Shown here: piece after piece, positions 1 to 10,772 of the stretch
How positions within the stretch are numbered: position 1 is the first letter of the stretch
Layout of the letters: the number at the start of each line of letters is the position of its first letter
From: Mesostigma viride
Taxonomy: Eukaryota > Streptophyta > Mesostigmatophyceae > Mesostigmatales > Mesostigmataceae
Direction: 5' to 3'
Assembly (NCBI GenBank): GCA_009746045.1
Contig: RPFO01002206.1
Location: 64,001 to 86,688, forward strand
Length of the DNA: 22,688 nt
The notes under the pieces: model-generated
What the model was told of the DNA's origin: nothing
The model's database searches: none
Seen by the model: only the letters and a program-made list of their open reading frames with translations
Translations under genes and position numbers: made by a program

Positions 1-2904
<2,904 letters not shown>

Positions 2905-2905
<1 letters not shown>

Positions 2906-3111
2906 GTGAGCTATGCTCATTTTATCTATGACTAACCTGCTGAGCGGAGAATGCAACGCCGTATAGCACCAAAAGAAAAAATAATTTTAGAAAAAATATT
3001 TTTTTGTGCTGGCACCCGTACCCCAGCCACCCAGGTAGGGGTTGGCTGGAGAGGTGGTTGCTATAAAGGGTGGGCTTCCATTCTAGGGAAGCAGGTTGTT
3101 TTCTTTTGCCT
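2905..3111 (+). repeat. Split direct repeat A1 (left end)
   Basis: The 207 bp starting GGTGAGCTATG and ending TTCTTTTGCCT recur at 7804-8010 with no difference that I can see. This copy joins the hexamer array on its left and the gag leader on its right. It holds an AT-rich tract with T7 and a TATA-like box, so it probably supplies the promoter. Confidence 0.95.
3062..3067 (+). promoter_or_regulatory. TATA-like box in A1
   Basis: TATAAA lies 118 bp upstream of the gag ATG inside A1 and is repeated at 7961-7966 in A2. The position fits a promoter for the genomic RNA of the element. The call rests on the motif and position only. Confidence 0.5.
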
Positions 3112-3179
3112 GAGAACCTCACGTGACCACAACACAAAAAACAAAACGCAAGATAACACATCAAGCAGTATAACCTACC

Positions 3180-4283
3180 ATGTCCACAGTGACAGCCCCA
3201 GACCGGAATTTCCTAGCGAAACTCAAGCAAGCAGCCAAGGAGGGATGCACCCCAAAGGAGGCCGCCACTGCGGTTCAGAAGATCCTAGGGGAGGGGAACT
3301 GGCTAGAGCGGATCCAGAAGCTCACTCCGGGGCGTGCCAAGAACGTCATGGACGTCCTGGAGGAACGGGGGTTTGTCAGCGACTGGGATGGGGAGGAGGC
3401 CCTGGCCGATGTGCTAGCAGCGCAACTGGGGGAGGCTATTGCAGAGCCGGACCCACCAGTGTCAGCAGGTGCGGTGGGAACGGGGGGTGTTCCCCCTTCG
3501 GCAGGTGGAAGCGGAGGGGCGGGGCATGGTGGAGCGGGCGCTGGGGAGGACGATGGCGCTCCTGGGGCGATCGACCAGGCTGTGGCGGACCTGGACCGAA
3601 ACCTAGGTCGGCTGCTGGGGACCGAGACGGGCTATGCAACGCCAGCTGGAGGGCTTCCATCCCGGCCGGGCAACGCCCGCACTGGCGGAGATATTGGCGA
3701 CCTAATATCGGCTATGTCGAAGCTGCTGGACCAGGCAAAGACTCCAGCAGCTGCAAGCCCAGCCGCAGCGACGGCTGCTGGCAGGCTGGCGCGCACGAAG
3801 GGGGTGGCGCTGAGTGGGCATGCAGTGCCGGTGCTGGTGAGCAACATGCTGGAGGCGGTGCTGCCAGGAATGCTGGACTACGCGGAGAGCGTGGGGGGGA
3901 AGTCCATCCGTGCATCGTTAATGCTGACGATGCACGGCAGCTCAGCCAGCGGGGAGAGGCGGATGCTGCTCCTGCAGATGGCAGGAATTCTGGACACGAT
4001 GGTGACAGAATTTGGCTACTGGGCCACGCCACGCTCCGAAGTAATTCTGGAGCTGGCAGCAGCCGAGTACCTGGCAAAGCTGATCACGGCATGCCAGCTG
4101 GTGGATGTGGGGTCGACGGGTTGGAAGGGGACGCCGTCGGCAATGCTGCCATTCCAGGAGGGTGGAGCAATGCTGGCGTCTCCGGCGGTGCGGGCGGCGA
4201 TGAGCATGGGGAAGCTGCAGCACAAGCTGGAGCAGGGTCCCGGCAAGAAGGGGCAGGGCGGCCCGTCCAACAACAACAAGTGA
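3180..4283 (+). CDS. Gag-like ORF1 of the tyrosine-recombinase retrotransposon
   Basis: A 367-residue ORF that is the first gene after A1. The ATG context (CTACCATGTCC, with A at -3) is good for eukaryotic initiation. Residues 1-90 are charged and look helical; about 92-130 are a Gly/Ala/Pro-rich linker; about 205-330 form a second, hydrophobic helical part; the tail is basic and polar with Gln and Asn. I see no CCHC zinc knuckle and no catalytic motif. The role as nucleocapsid-type protein is inferred from position before pol. About 140 bp separate its stop from the open part of pol, which lies in another frame, so pol needs its own initiation, a spliced RNA or some recoding. Confidence 0.8.
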   Translation: MSTVTAPDRNFLAKLKQAAKEGCTPKEAATAVQKILGEGNWLERIQKLTPGRAKNVMDVLEERGFVSDWDGEEALADVLAAQLGEAIAEPDPPVSAGAVGTGGVPPSAGGSGGAGHGGAGAGEDDGAPGAIDQAVADLDRNLGRLLGTETGYATPAGGLPSRPGNARTGGDIGDLISAMSKLLDQAKTPAAASPAAATAAGRLARTKGVALSGHAVPVLVSNMLEAVLPGMLDYAESVGGKSIRASLMLTMHGSSASGERRMLLLQMAGILDTMVTEFGYWATPRSEVILELAAAEYLAKLITACQLVDVGSTGWKGTPSAMLPFQEGGAMLASPAVRAAMSMGKLQHKLEQGPGKKGQGGPSNNNK

Positions 4284-4437
4284 GGGAGCGGTGCCTTCTT
4301 CCACTACCTCTTCCAGCACCCCTGCCACCTCGTGACTGGTGGCAGCAGGTACGCTCAGGCCGTAGGCGCGATAGGATGAGTCGGGCTTTTAATGCTCGCA
4401 CACTAGCCTGTCAGACGGTTAGGGCGTTAAACTGGAT

Positions 4438-4449
4438 GGGGGGGGGGGG
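4438..4449 (+). other. G12 run at the head of the pol ORF
   Basis: The ATG at 4436-4438 runs straight into this G12 tract. As read, that ATG gives a ten-codon peptide ending at a TAG at 4466-4468. With one more G it would be in frame with pol. The pol frame itself is open from 4423 but has no ATG near its start. Confidence 0.6.
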
Positions 4450-4479
4450 CGAGACCCGCCTGCTGTAGATTCAGCCCGT

Positions 4480-7409
4480 GTGCCCGGGCCTCTGCAGCAG
4501 GCGGCCCTAGATGGGATCGATGATGCTTGCAGGTCCTTTGTCCGCCGGAACGGTGGTTCCGTAGCGGCAATGGCAGGATCTGTAGTGGATGGGGGTGAAT
4601 ATGCTGAAGGAGCCCCTTACGAACCGTTAGTGGCCGCACGCTTGGCTTTGCCTGGTCCGGGGGAAGGTGGCCAAGTGGATGTGCTGAACTTACTACCCCC
4701 CTCTTGGGGAGCAATTTTGAATGATGAGAGTAGGATGGTACGGACGCTGAGCCCAGCAGAGCGGATCTTGCAGAAGTCGATGCGGATCTCGCGGGGGTGT
4801 AGCATGGAGGAGTTCGCGCGGGTTTGCACGGTGTGTGTGGAGAGGGGGATTTTGGGTGGATTTTTTGAGGAGGAGCCGCCTATGGTGAACGGTACTTTTG
4901 GGGTCGGAAAGCCCGACGGCCGTATACGGCTGATTGTGGACAACCGGCGTGGCAACATGCCACTACCTGATCCTATGCCCGCTTTTTTACCACACCTTGG
5001 CGTGATTTGCGATTTGCCCACGCGCGCTGGGGAGGATGTTTTTGGGGGCGTATCAGATTTGGATTCGTACTACAACAGACTCCGCCTGCCAGTTTGGATG
5101 CGGCGGTACTGTGCGTGGATGCCGGTGTGGTCGGATCTGGTGGGCCTGAGTGGGGCTCGTCGGAAGGTGTGGCCGTGGATGTTGTGCTGGCCAATGGGCA
5201 ACAAGCTGGCCGTCGCGGTGGCCCAGTGTGTGCATCAGTCTGTGTTGTACCGCTGTGGCCCCAAGCCGCCGTTGGAGGCTAGTCGTGGGCTGAGCATCAA
5301 CATGTCCGCGCTGATCCTGGTGGCGGAGGCCAACGAGGCGGGGGAGACCGTCCGGCTGAGGCTGGAGGAGGACCCTGCTGCGCCCTTGGCGCCCTCGCCG
5401 TGCTTCGAATCTCGGCAGGATCTGGAAGGTATGCATGCTGTGACGATCGATGACCTCCATTTCACCCACTGTGCGTCGGTGGATGGGGTGAATCAGCAGC
5501 TAGATCGTGTTCAGGCTGCCTACGCCGCTGTTGGGCTGGTGCAGAAGTCTGACAAGGTGGTACGGGCGACAGCAGAGCAGACTGGTGTGCAGGCGGTGGG
5601 GGTCATTCACCAAAGGGATGGTGACGTGGTGCCTGTTCCTGAGCGTGTGGTGGCAGTTATCGCCGCTACTCATAGAATCTTAGATCGCGGGTTTACATAC
5701 TACCGCGAACTTAGTTCTGTGCTTGGGAAGTGGGTGTGGATGCATCTGCTGTGCCGCCCCATGCTTTCGGTGTGGTCTGAGACGTACCGGCTGCTAGCAG
5801 CCATGAATGCCTCCCTGCCTGGGCGCCGCTGGCGCCTCCCTGCGGGGGCCCGCCAGGAGCTTCAGGCGGCGATCGACCTGGCCCCCTTTTTGAGGGCGGC
5901 CAGGGCCCGGCCCCTTTCTGACCGGGTCGTCGCAAGTGATGCGAGCGGCTCCGGCGGTGGGGTGGTCTACAGGGACCTGCCTGGGGCCGATTGTGCCCGG
6001 CTGGCGACCCGGCGCGAAGCGCGGGGGTGGCGGACGACAGCTTTAACGTCTGGGGAGGACTGGGACCTGGAGCGCATGGAGGAGGGGGACTACAGCCTGC
6101 TGGATAGTGGCCACTGGCGTACGGCACTGTCCTACCGGTGGCGGGGGCAGCCTAACCACATCAACGTCAAGGAGGCGATTGCTGCGACACAGGGGGTCGA
6201 GTGGTCGTGCCGGACCAAGGCGTGTCGGGGTAAGCGAGTCGTCCGGCTCGTAGACTCCAGTGCTGTGGTGGGGGCGTTTGTCAGAGGGCGGTCGTCTTCC
6301 TACCGTCTCAACCAGCTGGTTCGACGCTACTGCGCTCTGTCACTGGCTGGCGACATGCAGAGCCACTGGGTCTGGGTGGCTACCGACCACAACCCAGCTG
6401 ACAAGGCCAGTCGGCGTGGCGCTTGGGTTCCTGACTTGACCCGGTGTGGTGACGTGCATCCCAACCCTGGGCCTGAGGGGGCGCGACGCCCTCGGGACTT
6501 GGCACTTTTGGAGGGCACAGTCAACCCTGTGTCTACCTTGCCAGCGTACCGACGTGCGGCGGCTGTCTACGTGGCGTGGGCGCCACCTGGCCCTGTCGAC
6601 CCAGCTGACGCCGAAGCCATTTTCTGTGAGTGGATTTCTGCTGTCTACCATGCCAGAGGCGGGCGGGGGCGTACCTTATGCCAGCATGCCAAGGCCTGTC
6701 TGCACCTGTACTACCCCGACATTGTTCGGAATTGGGTACTGGCGGACCGCCTGCTAGCAGGTTGGCAGCGGCTTGTTCCGGCTGTCAGCCCTCCGCCTAT
6801 GCCCTGGCGCCTTTGCTATTTCACTGCCCTGTTGCTAGTTTCACGTCGACAGGTGCATTTGAGTGCGTTGATTATTATTGCTTTCCAGCAGTATTTACGC
6901 ATTAGCGAGGCGCTAGGGCTGCGGGTTCGGGATGTGGCTCATCCCGGCCACCCCCTTCTCGAGCCAGGGCCCATGGTCGGTGCCCTTGTGCTGCGCAACC
7001 CCAAAACTGCGCAGGGGGCGGCCCAGCACGTCCTCGTCCGGGATCCACTTTCTTTGTGGCTCCTGCGACGTCTGACGGCTGGCCAGCCCCCGGATGCACT
7101 CCTCTTTCGAGGCTTAACGTACAGCCAGGCTAGGCAGCAGTGGGAGGCTGTGCAGGCCCGCATGAGCATCCCAGGGATGTTTTCTTTTCACAGCCTCCGG
7201 CATGGGGGGCGACGCACGACGCCATCGCTGGCGAGTCGCCGGAGGCCATCCAGCTGCGCGGCCGGTGGGCTTCGGCCCTCTCGGTCACGCGCTACATTGG
7301 CCTCCACCGCAGCCTCCTGGGGCGCGACATCCCACCCGCCCTCTGGGCTCAGGCCCTGGGTTTTGACCCAGCGGCTTTCCGGCGCCACTTCGGTGGCGTC
7401 GAGTTTTGA
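4480..7409 (+). CDS. Pol ORF2: RT, RNase H and tyrosine recombinase, one frameshift
   Basis: The polyprotein copies and integrates the element. Counting from the GTG at 4480 (the frame is open from 4423; no in-frame ATG close by): RT motif GKPDGRIRLIVD near 143-154, motif A SDLDSYYN near 192-199, motif B PMGNKLAVAVAQ near 238-249, and TIDD at 322-325 where Y/FxDD is usual. RNase H acidic residues appear as D487 (SDASGSGGG), E565 (NHINVKEA), D592 (DSSAVV) and D636 in ATDHNPADKASR. A 2A-like stretch spans 657-665. The recombinase follows: R807 in YLRISEALGL, H904 and R907-H908 in HSLRHGG, a GRW box, and the nucleophile Tyr at codon 7293-7295. Right after HSLRHGG the frame breaks in G6 (7204-7209), and the rest is in the next frame, ending at 7409. 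Gly codons and G runs are common throughout. Confidence 0.88.
6448..6474 (+). other. 2A-like GDVHPNPGP stretch between RNase H and recombinase
   Basis: Residues 657-665 of pol, preceded by Cys, match the core of ribosome-skipping 2A peptides (consensus D-V/I-E-x-N-P-G-P) except for His in place of Glu. It falls in the linker between the RNase H motif NPADKASR and the recombinase domain, where a break would release RT-RNase H from the recombinase. Related motifs are known in some non-LTR retrotransposons. Activity is inferred only, and the Glu-to-His change may weaken it. Confidence 0.45.
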
Positions 7410-7447
7410 CGTCCTCCTGTTTTTACCTCTCGTCTTTTAGCTATCAA

Positions 7448-7475
7448 CTGACCTCACCCTTGTGTGGGAGGTCAG
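7448..7475 (+). other. Hairpin after the pol stop
   Basis: CTGACCTC and GAGGTCAG form an 8-bp stem with a 12-nt loop, about 40 bp after the recombinase stop and upstream of B1. It could be a structure in the element's RNA. No function is known to me. Confidence 0.4.
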
Positions 7476-7604
7476 GGGGGAAATGGTTTAACTAACCCGA
7501 GGGTGAACCTGGGTTGGGACAAAGTACCCCCATAGCTAGGTAGTTTAAGTTTTCTTTTTTGCATGTCCTACGTATTTTCGGCTGTTAGCCATGTAAGGAG
7601 ATGT

Positions 7605-7804
7605 GGGTAGAGCAGGGGCACAGCTGCTGTGGGCTGGCCCTGCACATTCACATAGTGTGCTCACCCTAGCATACAGATGGCCGTGTTGCCATCTGGTAGA
7701 CATGTCTGTGTTATTCCACCGTATAGAGCTAGCACACATATTGTAATAAATTTGATGTTTTGTGGTGATGCATGCAAAGCAAGGCAAGGCCAGAAATGGA
7801 TTTG
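7605..7804 (+). repeat. Split direct repeat B1
   Basis: 200 bp, seen again at 8036-8235 without visible difference. It directly abuts A2, giving the fused B1A2 block that defines split direct repeats of PAT-type elements. The left boundary is GGGTAGAGC and the right boundary is GGATTTG. Confidence 0.95.
7742..7750 (+). terminator. Poly(A) signals in B1
   Basis: TGTAA (7742-7746) overlaps AATAAA (7745-7750); the same pair sits in B2 at 8173-8181. TGTAA is the usual chlorophyte signal and AATAAA the general eukaryotic one, so either could end the element's transcript. The call rests on motifs only. Confidence 0.45.
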
Positions 7805-8010
7805 GTGAGCTATGCTCATTTTATCTATGACTAACCTGCTGAGCGGAGAATGCAACGCCGTATAGCACCAAAAGAAAAAATAATTTTAGAAAAAATATTT
7901 TTTTGTGCTGGCACCCGTACCCCAGCCACCCAGGTAGGGGTTGGCTGGAGAGGTGGTTGCTATAAAGGGTGGGCTTCCATTCTAGGGAAGCAGGTTGTTT
8001 TCTTTTGCCT
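7804..8010 (+). repeat. Split direct repeat A2
   Basis: Second copy of A, 207 bp, fused to B1 on the left. It is followed by a 25-bp segment (8011-8035) found nowhere else in the window, which separates it from B2 and contains a small CCCT/AGGG inverted pair. In the PAT model the internal B1A2 block serves as template to rebuild the ends during replication. Confidence 0.95.
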
Positions 8011-8035
8011 CCCACCCGCCCACCCTGGCAAAAGG

Positions 8036-8235
8036 GGGTAGAGCAGGGGCACAGCTGCTGTGGGCTGGCCCTGCACATTCACATAGTGTGCTCACCCTAG
8101 CATACAGATGGCCGTGTTGCCATCTGGTAGACATGTCTGTGTTATTCCACCGTATAGAGCTAGCACACATATTGTAATAAATTTGATGTTTTGTGGTGAT
8201 GCATGCAAAGCAAGGCAAGGCCAGAAATGGATTTG
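8036..8235 (+). repeat. Split direct repeat B2 (right end)
   Basis: Second copy of B, 200 bp. Its last bases GGATTTG run straight into TCCTTGTCC of the hexamer array, giving the right edge of the element. TGTAA and AATAAA at 8173-8181 are placed to end a full-length transcript. Confidence 0.95.
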
Positions 8236-8312
8236 TCCTTGTCCTGGTCCTTGTCCTTGTCCTTGTCCTTGTCCTTGTCCTTGTCCTTGTGCCAGCACCT
8301 TGTCCTTGTCCT
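8236..8312. repeat. (CCTTGT)n array, right-hand remnant
   Basis: The hexamer array resumes in phase after the retrotransposon, with one CCTGGT variant and one GCCAGCACC punctuation unit near 8290 like those near 1416 and 2866. It fades into TTTTCTTGCTTGATTTTC and then directly into the palindromic 45-bp array. Confidence 0.93.
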
Positions 8313-8324
8313 TTTCTTGCTTGA

Positions 8325-8893
8325 TTTTCTTGCGCCAACGGCCGTTGCAATTTGGAAATTAGGGTGTTATTTTTTTTTTGCCCAACGGCCGTCGGAACCT
8401 TGAAATTAGGGTGTGATTTTCATGCGCCAACGGCCGTTGGAACCTGTAAATTAGGGTGTGATTTTCATGCGCCAACGGCCGTTGGAACCTGTAAATTAGG
8501 GTGTGATTTTCATGCGCCAACGGCCGTTGGAACCTGGAAATTAGGGTGTGATTTTTCTGTCGCCAACGGCCGTTGGAACCTGGAAATTAGGGTGTCATTT
8601 TTCTTGCGCCAACGGCCGTTGGAACCTGGAAATTAGGGTGTGATTTTTCTCGCGCCAACGGCCGTTGGAACCTGGAAATTAGGGTGTCATTTTTCTCGCG
8701 CCAACGGCCGTTGGAACCTGGAAATTAGGGTGTGATTTTTCTTTCGCCAACGGCCGTTGGAACCTGGAAATTAGGGTGTGATTTTCATGCGCCAACGGCC
8801 GTTGGAACCTGTAAATTAGGGTGTGATTTTCATGCGCCAACGGCCGTTGGAACCTGGAAATTAGGGTGTTATTTTTCCGGCGACGGCCGTTGG
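8325..8893. repeat. 45-46 bp palindrome-centred tandem array, copy 1
   Basis: About 13 tandem units with cores starting near 8333, 8381, 8426, 8471, 8516, 8562, 8607, 8653, 8699, 8745, 8790, 8835 and 8880. Each unit has the perfect 14-bp palindrome CCAACGGCCGTTGG (with an EagI-type CGGCCG centre), then AACCTGGAAATTAGGGTG and a T-rich tract. First and last units are diverged. The array ends about 50 bp before a 3' splice site, so it appears to fill an intron whose donor lies upstream and was not found. Spacer parts are the same in every unit, so this is not a CRISPR array. Open frames through it are artefacts of the unit. Confidence 0.95.
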
Positions 8894-8902
8894 AACATAG
8901 TA

Positions 8903-8943
8903 CTGACCTTCCGGCTATCTGTATGTTTTTTGCATGTGATCAG
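8903..8943 (+). other. Branch point and 3' splice site before the first visible exon
   Basis: CTGAC at 8903-8907 fits a branch point (A at 8906), 37 nt before the AG at 8942-8943 in GTGATCAG. The exon then starts at 8944 with GGG in phase 0, the same phase and the same GGG start as the next exon. The matching donor may lie upstream of the hexamer array or of this window. Confidence 0.55.
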
Positions 8944-10065
8944 GGGCGTCCGTCAAGGCAGAGAACGGAGGAAGAGCGGAGGAGGTGGGCTTACAAGATT
9001 GAACATGGGGTGGCGGAAAGGCATCTCACAACATTTTTTGAGGACTGGCGCCAACGAGCTCCGGGCACCGACTTATGGTCGGGGATTGTGAAGACCTTTG
9101 AGAGGAAGGGGCTGCTGACGACACGTGCTGGAAATGCGAAGCCCAGCATTTTGGACTCCTGGGAGCCAGCGCCATCCTCTCATGTGCACGACAAGAACCT
9201 AACTGACAGCATACAGGCGGCGTTTCATCTGCGGCAGAAGTTTCGTCTAGTGCCAGACGATGTCGACATCGTGGGGGGGTCCGCGATTGCGACTCAAGTA
9301 CGGGTCTTTACGAACAACTTGTGCCAACTCCCGGAACTAATGAGGCATCGGACGGTGACGGTGCGGAATTGTAAGGGGCTCGCGCCGTGGTTCGTGGGGG
9401 CCGGCACAAGTCTGACGAAGGCAAAATGTGCCGTGCTGATCTTCCGGTTTGCGTGGCAGGTGCTGGCAGACCAGGAGCCCGATTCTTACAATGCCTGGCT
9501 GGAAGAGAATCCAGGGTTTTCTGACAAAATTAAAAAACTGACGGGGGAGGACAGTGACCGTGCCGTGCAGAGGTTCGGATACTTTCGTTCGCCAACGGCC
9601 GAGGAAGGGAGGGCCATTCTCCGGACGCACTCCAAGAAGGATATGGCGGCCGCGTGCTCGCAGGATTTGATCACCATGGACTTGAATACGTCCGAGTGGT
9701 CAGATGCATCTGACCGTGAGGCAGTACTTGAGCTCACGAACACCGCGTTGGGCTACATGCTCGCGTACGACAAGCCTTTCGTGTTTGCGCAGTTTGCCGT
9801 GCTGGACGGCAACCACTACACGCAGATGTTGAAGTCCGTGATTTTTGAGGGCTCAGACGAGCAAGTGAGGACTGCGATAGCTGGCGAGATTGCCGGTAAA
9901 CAAAAGGGCAAGTACGTGGAGACAACCGAGGAGGCGTTTGATTTGTGGAGGGGGTTGGTGAGGGACGCGGACAAGTTCATGTACACCAATCTGGACGTGC
10001 TCAAGGGCTGGGAGGTGGAGGGGGAAGCACTGATCCCGCCCATGAAGGACATGCGGACGCAAAAG
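8944..10065 (+). CDS. Unrecognised spliced gene, first visible exon
   Basis: 374 codons in one open frame, entering after CAG at 8943 and leaving at AAAG/GTAAAT (donor 10066), both in phase 0. The product starts GRPSRQRTEEERRRW and is charged and soluble, with many Trp and Lys and no membrane segment or signal peptide. I do not recognise the family. Near codon 217 (9592-9601) the coding sequence carries the GCCAACGGCCG core of the intronic repeat. Without splicing the frame runs on to a stop at 10107, which would end the protein early. The 5' end of the gene is not visible: an ATG at 8866 lies inside the repeat array and is not a credible start. Confidence 0.65.
9578..9607 (+). repeat. Exonic match to the 45-bp unit, first
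   Basis: Within the first exon, GATACTTTC, then GTTCGCCAACGGCCG and GGAA follow in the order and near-spacing of the intronic unit (compare 10523-10550 and 10112-10140). The palindrome is broken on its right side, AGGAA replacing TTGGAA. Same strand and orientation as the intronic arrays. Confidence 0.6.
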
Positions 10066-10772
10066 GTAAATATAACGGATCGGGTGTGGGAACGTTGTAG
10101 GCACTAGATGTGATTTTTGTTCGCCAACGGCCGTTGGAACCTGGAAATTAGTGTGTGATTTTTCTTTCGCCAACGGCCGTTGGAACCTGGAAATTTTGTT
10201 GATATTTTTCTTGCGCCAACGGCCGTTGGAACCTGGAAATTCGGTCGACATTTTTCTTGCGCCAACGGCCGTTGGAACCTGGAAATTAGGGTGTGATTTT
10301 TCTTGCGCCAACGGCCGTTGGAACCTGGAATTAGGGTGTGATTTTTCTTGCGCCAACGGCCGTTGGAACCTGGAAATTAGTGTGTGATTTTTCTTGCGCC
10401 AACGGCCGTTGGAACCTGGAAATTAGGGTGTCATTTTTCTCGCGCCAACGGCCGTTGGAACCTGGAAATTAGTGTGTGATTTTTCTTTCGCCAACGGCCG
10501 TTGGAACCTGGAAATTTGGTTGATACTTTTCTTGCGCCAACGGCCGTTGGAACCTGGAAATTCGGTCGACATTTTTCTTGCGCCAACGGCCGTTGGAACC
10601 TGGAAATTAGGGTGTGATTTTTCTTGCGCCAACGGCCGTTGGAAACTGGAAATTAGGGTGTGATTTTTGTTCGGGAACGGCCGATCTTCCAAAGTGTAAG
10701 GACAAAATGTCAGGTCGTGTGTTGTATGACCGTTTTTTGTCTCAAACACTGATTCACATTTCATGCATGCAG
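10066..10772 (+). other. Intron filled by the palindromic array
   Basis: A 707-bp GT-AG intron. The donor is AAAG/GTAAAT; a candidate branch point CTGAT lies near 10749-10753, and the acceptor is CATGCATGCAG/GGG. The flanking exons join in phase 0. About 82% of the intron is the tandem array, which starts some 40 bp after the donor and stops some 80 bp before the acceptor. Confidence 0.65.
10108..10690. repeat. 45-46 bp palindrome-centred tandem array, copy 2
   Basis: About 13 units of the same repeat as at 8325-8893, with cores near 10122, 10168, 10216, 10261, 10307, 10351, 10397, 10443, 10489, 10537, 10582, 10628 and 10674. A higher-order block is visible: the run with TTGTTGATATTTTTC followed by TCGGTCGACATTTTTC occurs at about 10194-10255 and again, slightly changed, at 10516-10576, so a stretch of about seven units was duplicated. 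The last unit is diverged. Confidence 0.95.

Larger units (their letters stand above)
2906..8235 (+). mobile_element. PAT/TOC/Ngaro-like tyrosine-recombinase retrotransposon, complete
   Basis: A 5.3 kb element with the architecture of PAT-type DIRS-order elements: repeat A1, a gag-like ORF, a pol ORF with RT, RNase H and tyrosine recombinase, then B1 fused to A2, a 25-bp linker and B2. Both repeat pairs look identical by eye, which suggests recent insertion. There is no LTR, no integrase and no target-site duplication, as expected of recombinase-mediated integration of a circular intermediate. The left flank ends CCTTG and the right flank starts TCCTTG, so the empty site is an unbroken hexamer array. 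Only the recombinase frame is visibly broken, in a G6 run. Assignment to PAT, TOC3 or Ngaro needs an RT tree. Confidence 0.93.

Noticed and set aside
3003-3013. GTGCTGGCACC in repeat A compared with GTGCCAGCACC punctuation in the hexamer array
   Set aside because: The resemblance is short and by chance; no further similarity on either side.
2951-4468. 505-codon ORF overlapping gag in another frame
   Set aside because: It begins in repeat A1 and runs through gag out of frame; composition is that of a GC-rich shadow frame.
8325-8893. Telomere-like TTAGGG within the 45-bp unit
   Set aside because: It occurs once per unit in a longer non-telomeric context and is not itself tandem.
8325-10690. 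CRISPR-like array of palindromic repeats
   Set aside because: Spacers between palindromes are the same in all units, there are no cas genes, and the context is eukaryotic and intronic.
8352-10764. Repeat-protein ORFs in the 45-bp arrays on both strands
   Set aside because: The 45-bp unit keeps frames open; units of 46 bp shift frame repeatedly; no non-repeat coding part is attached.
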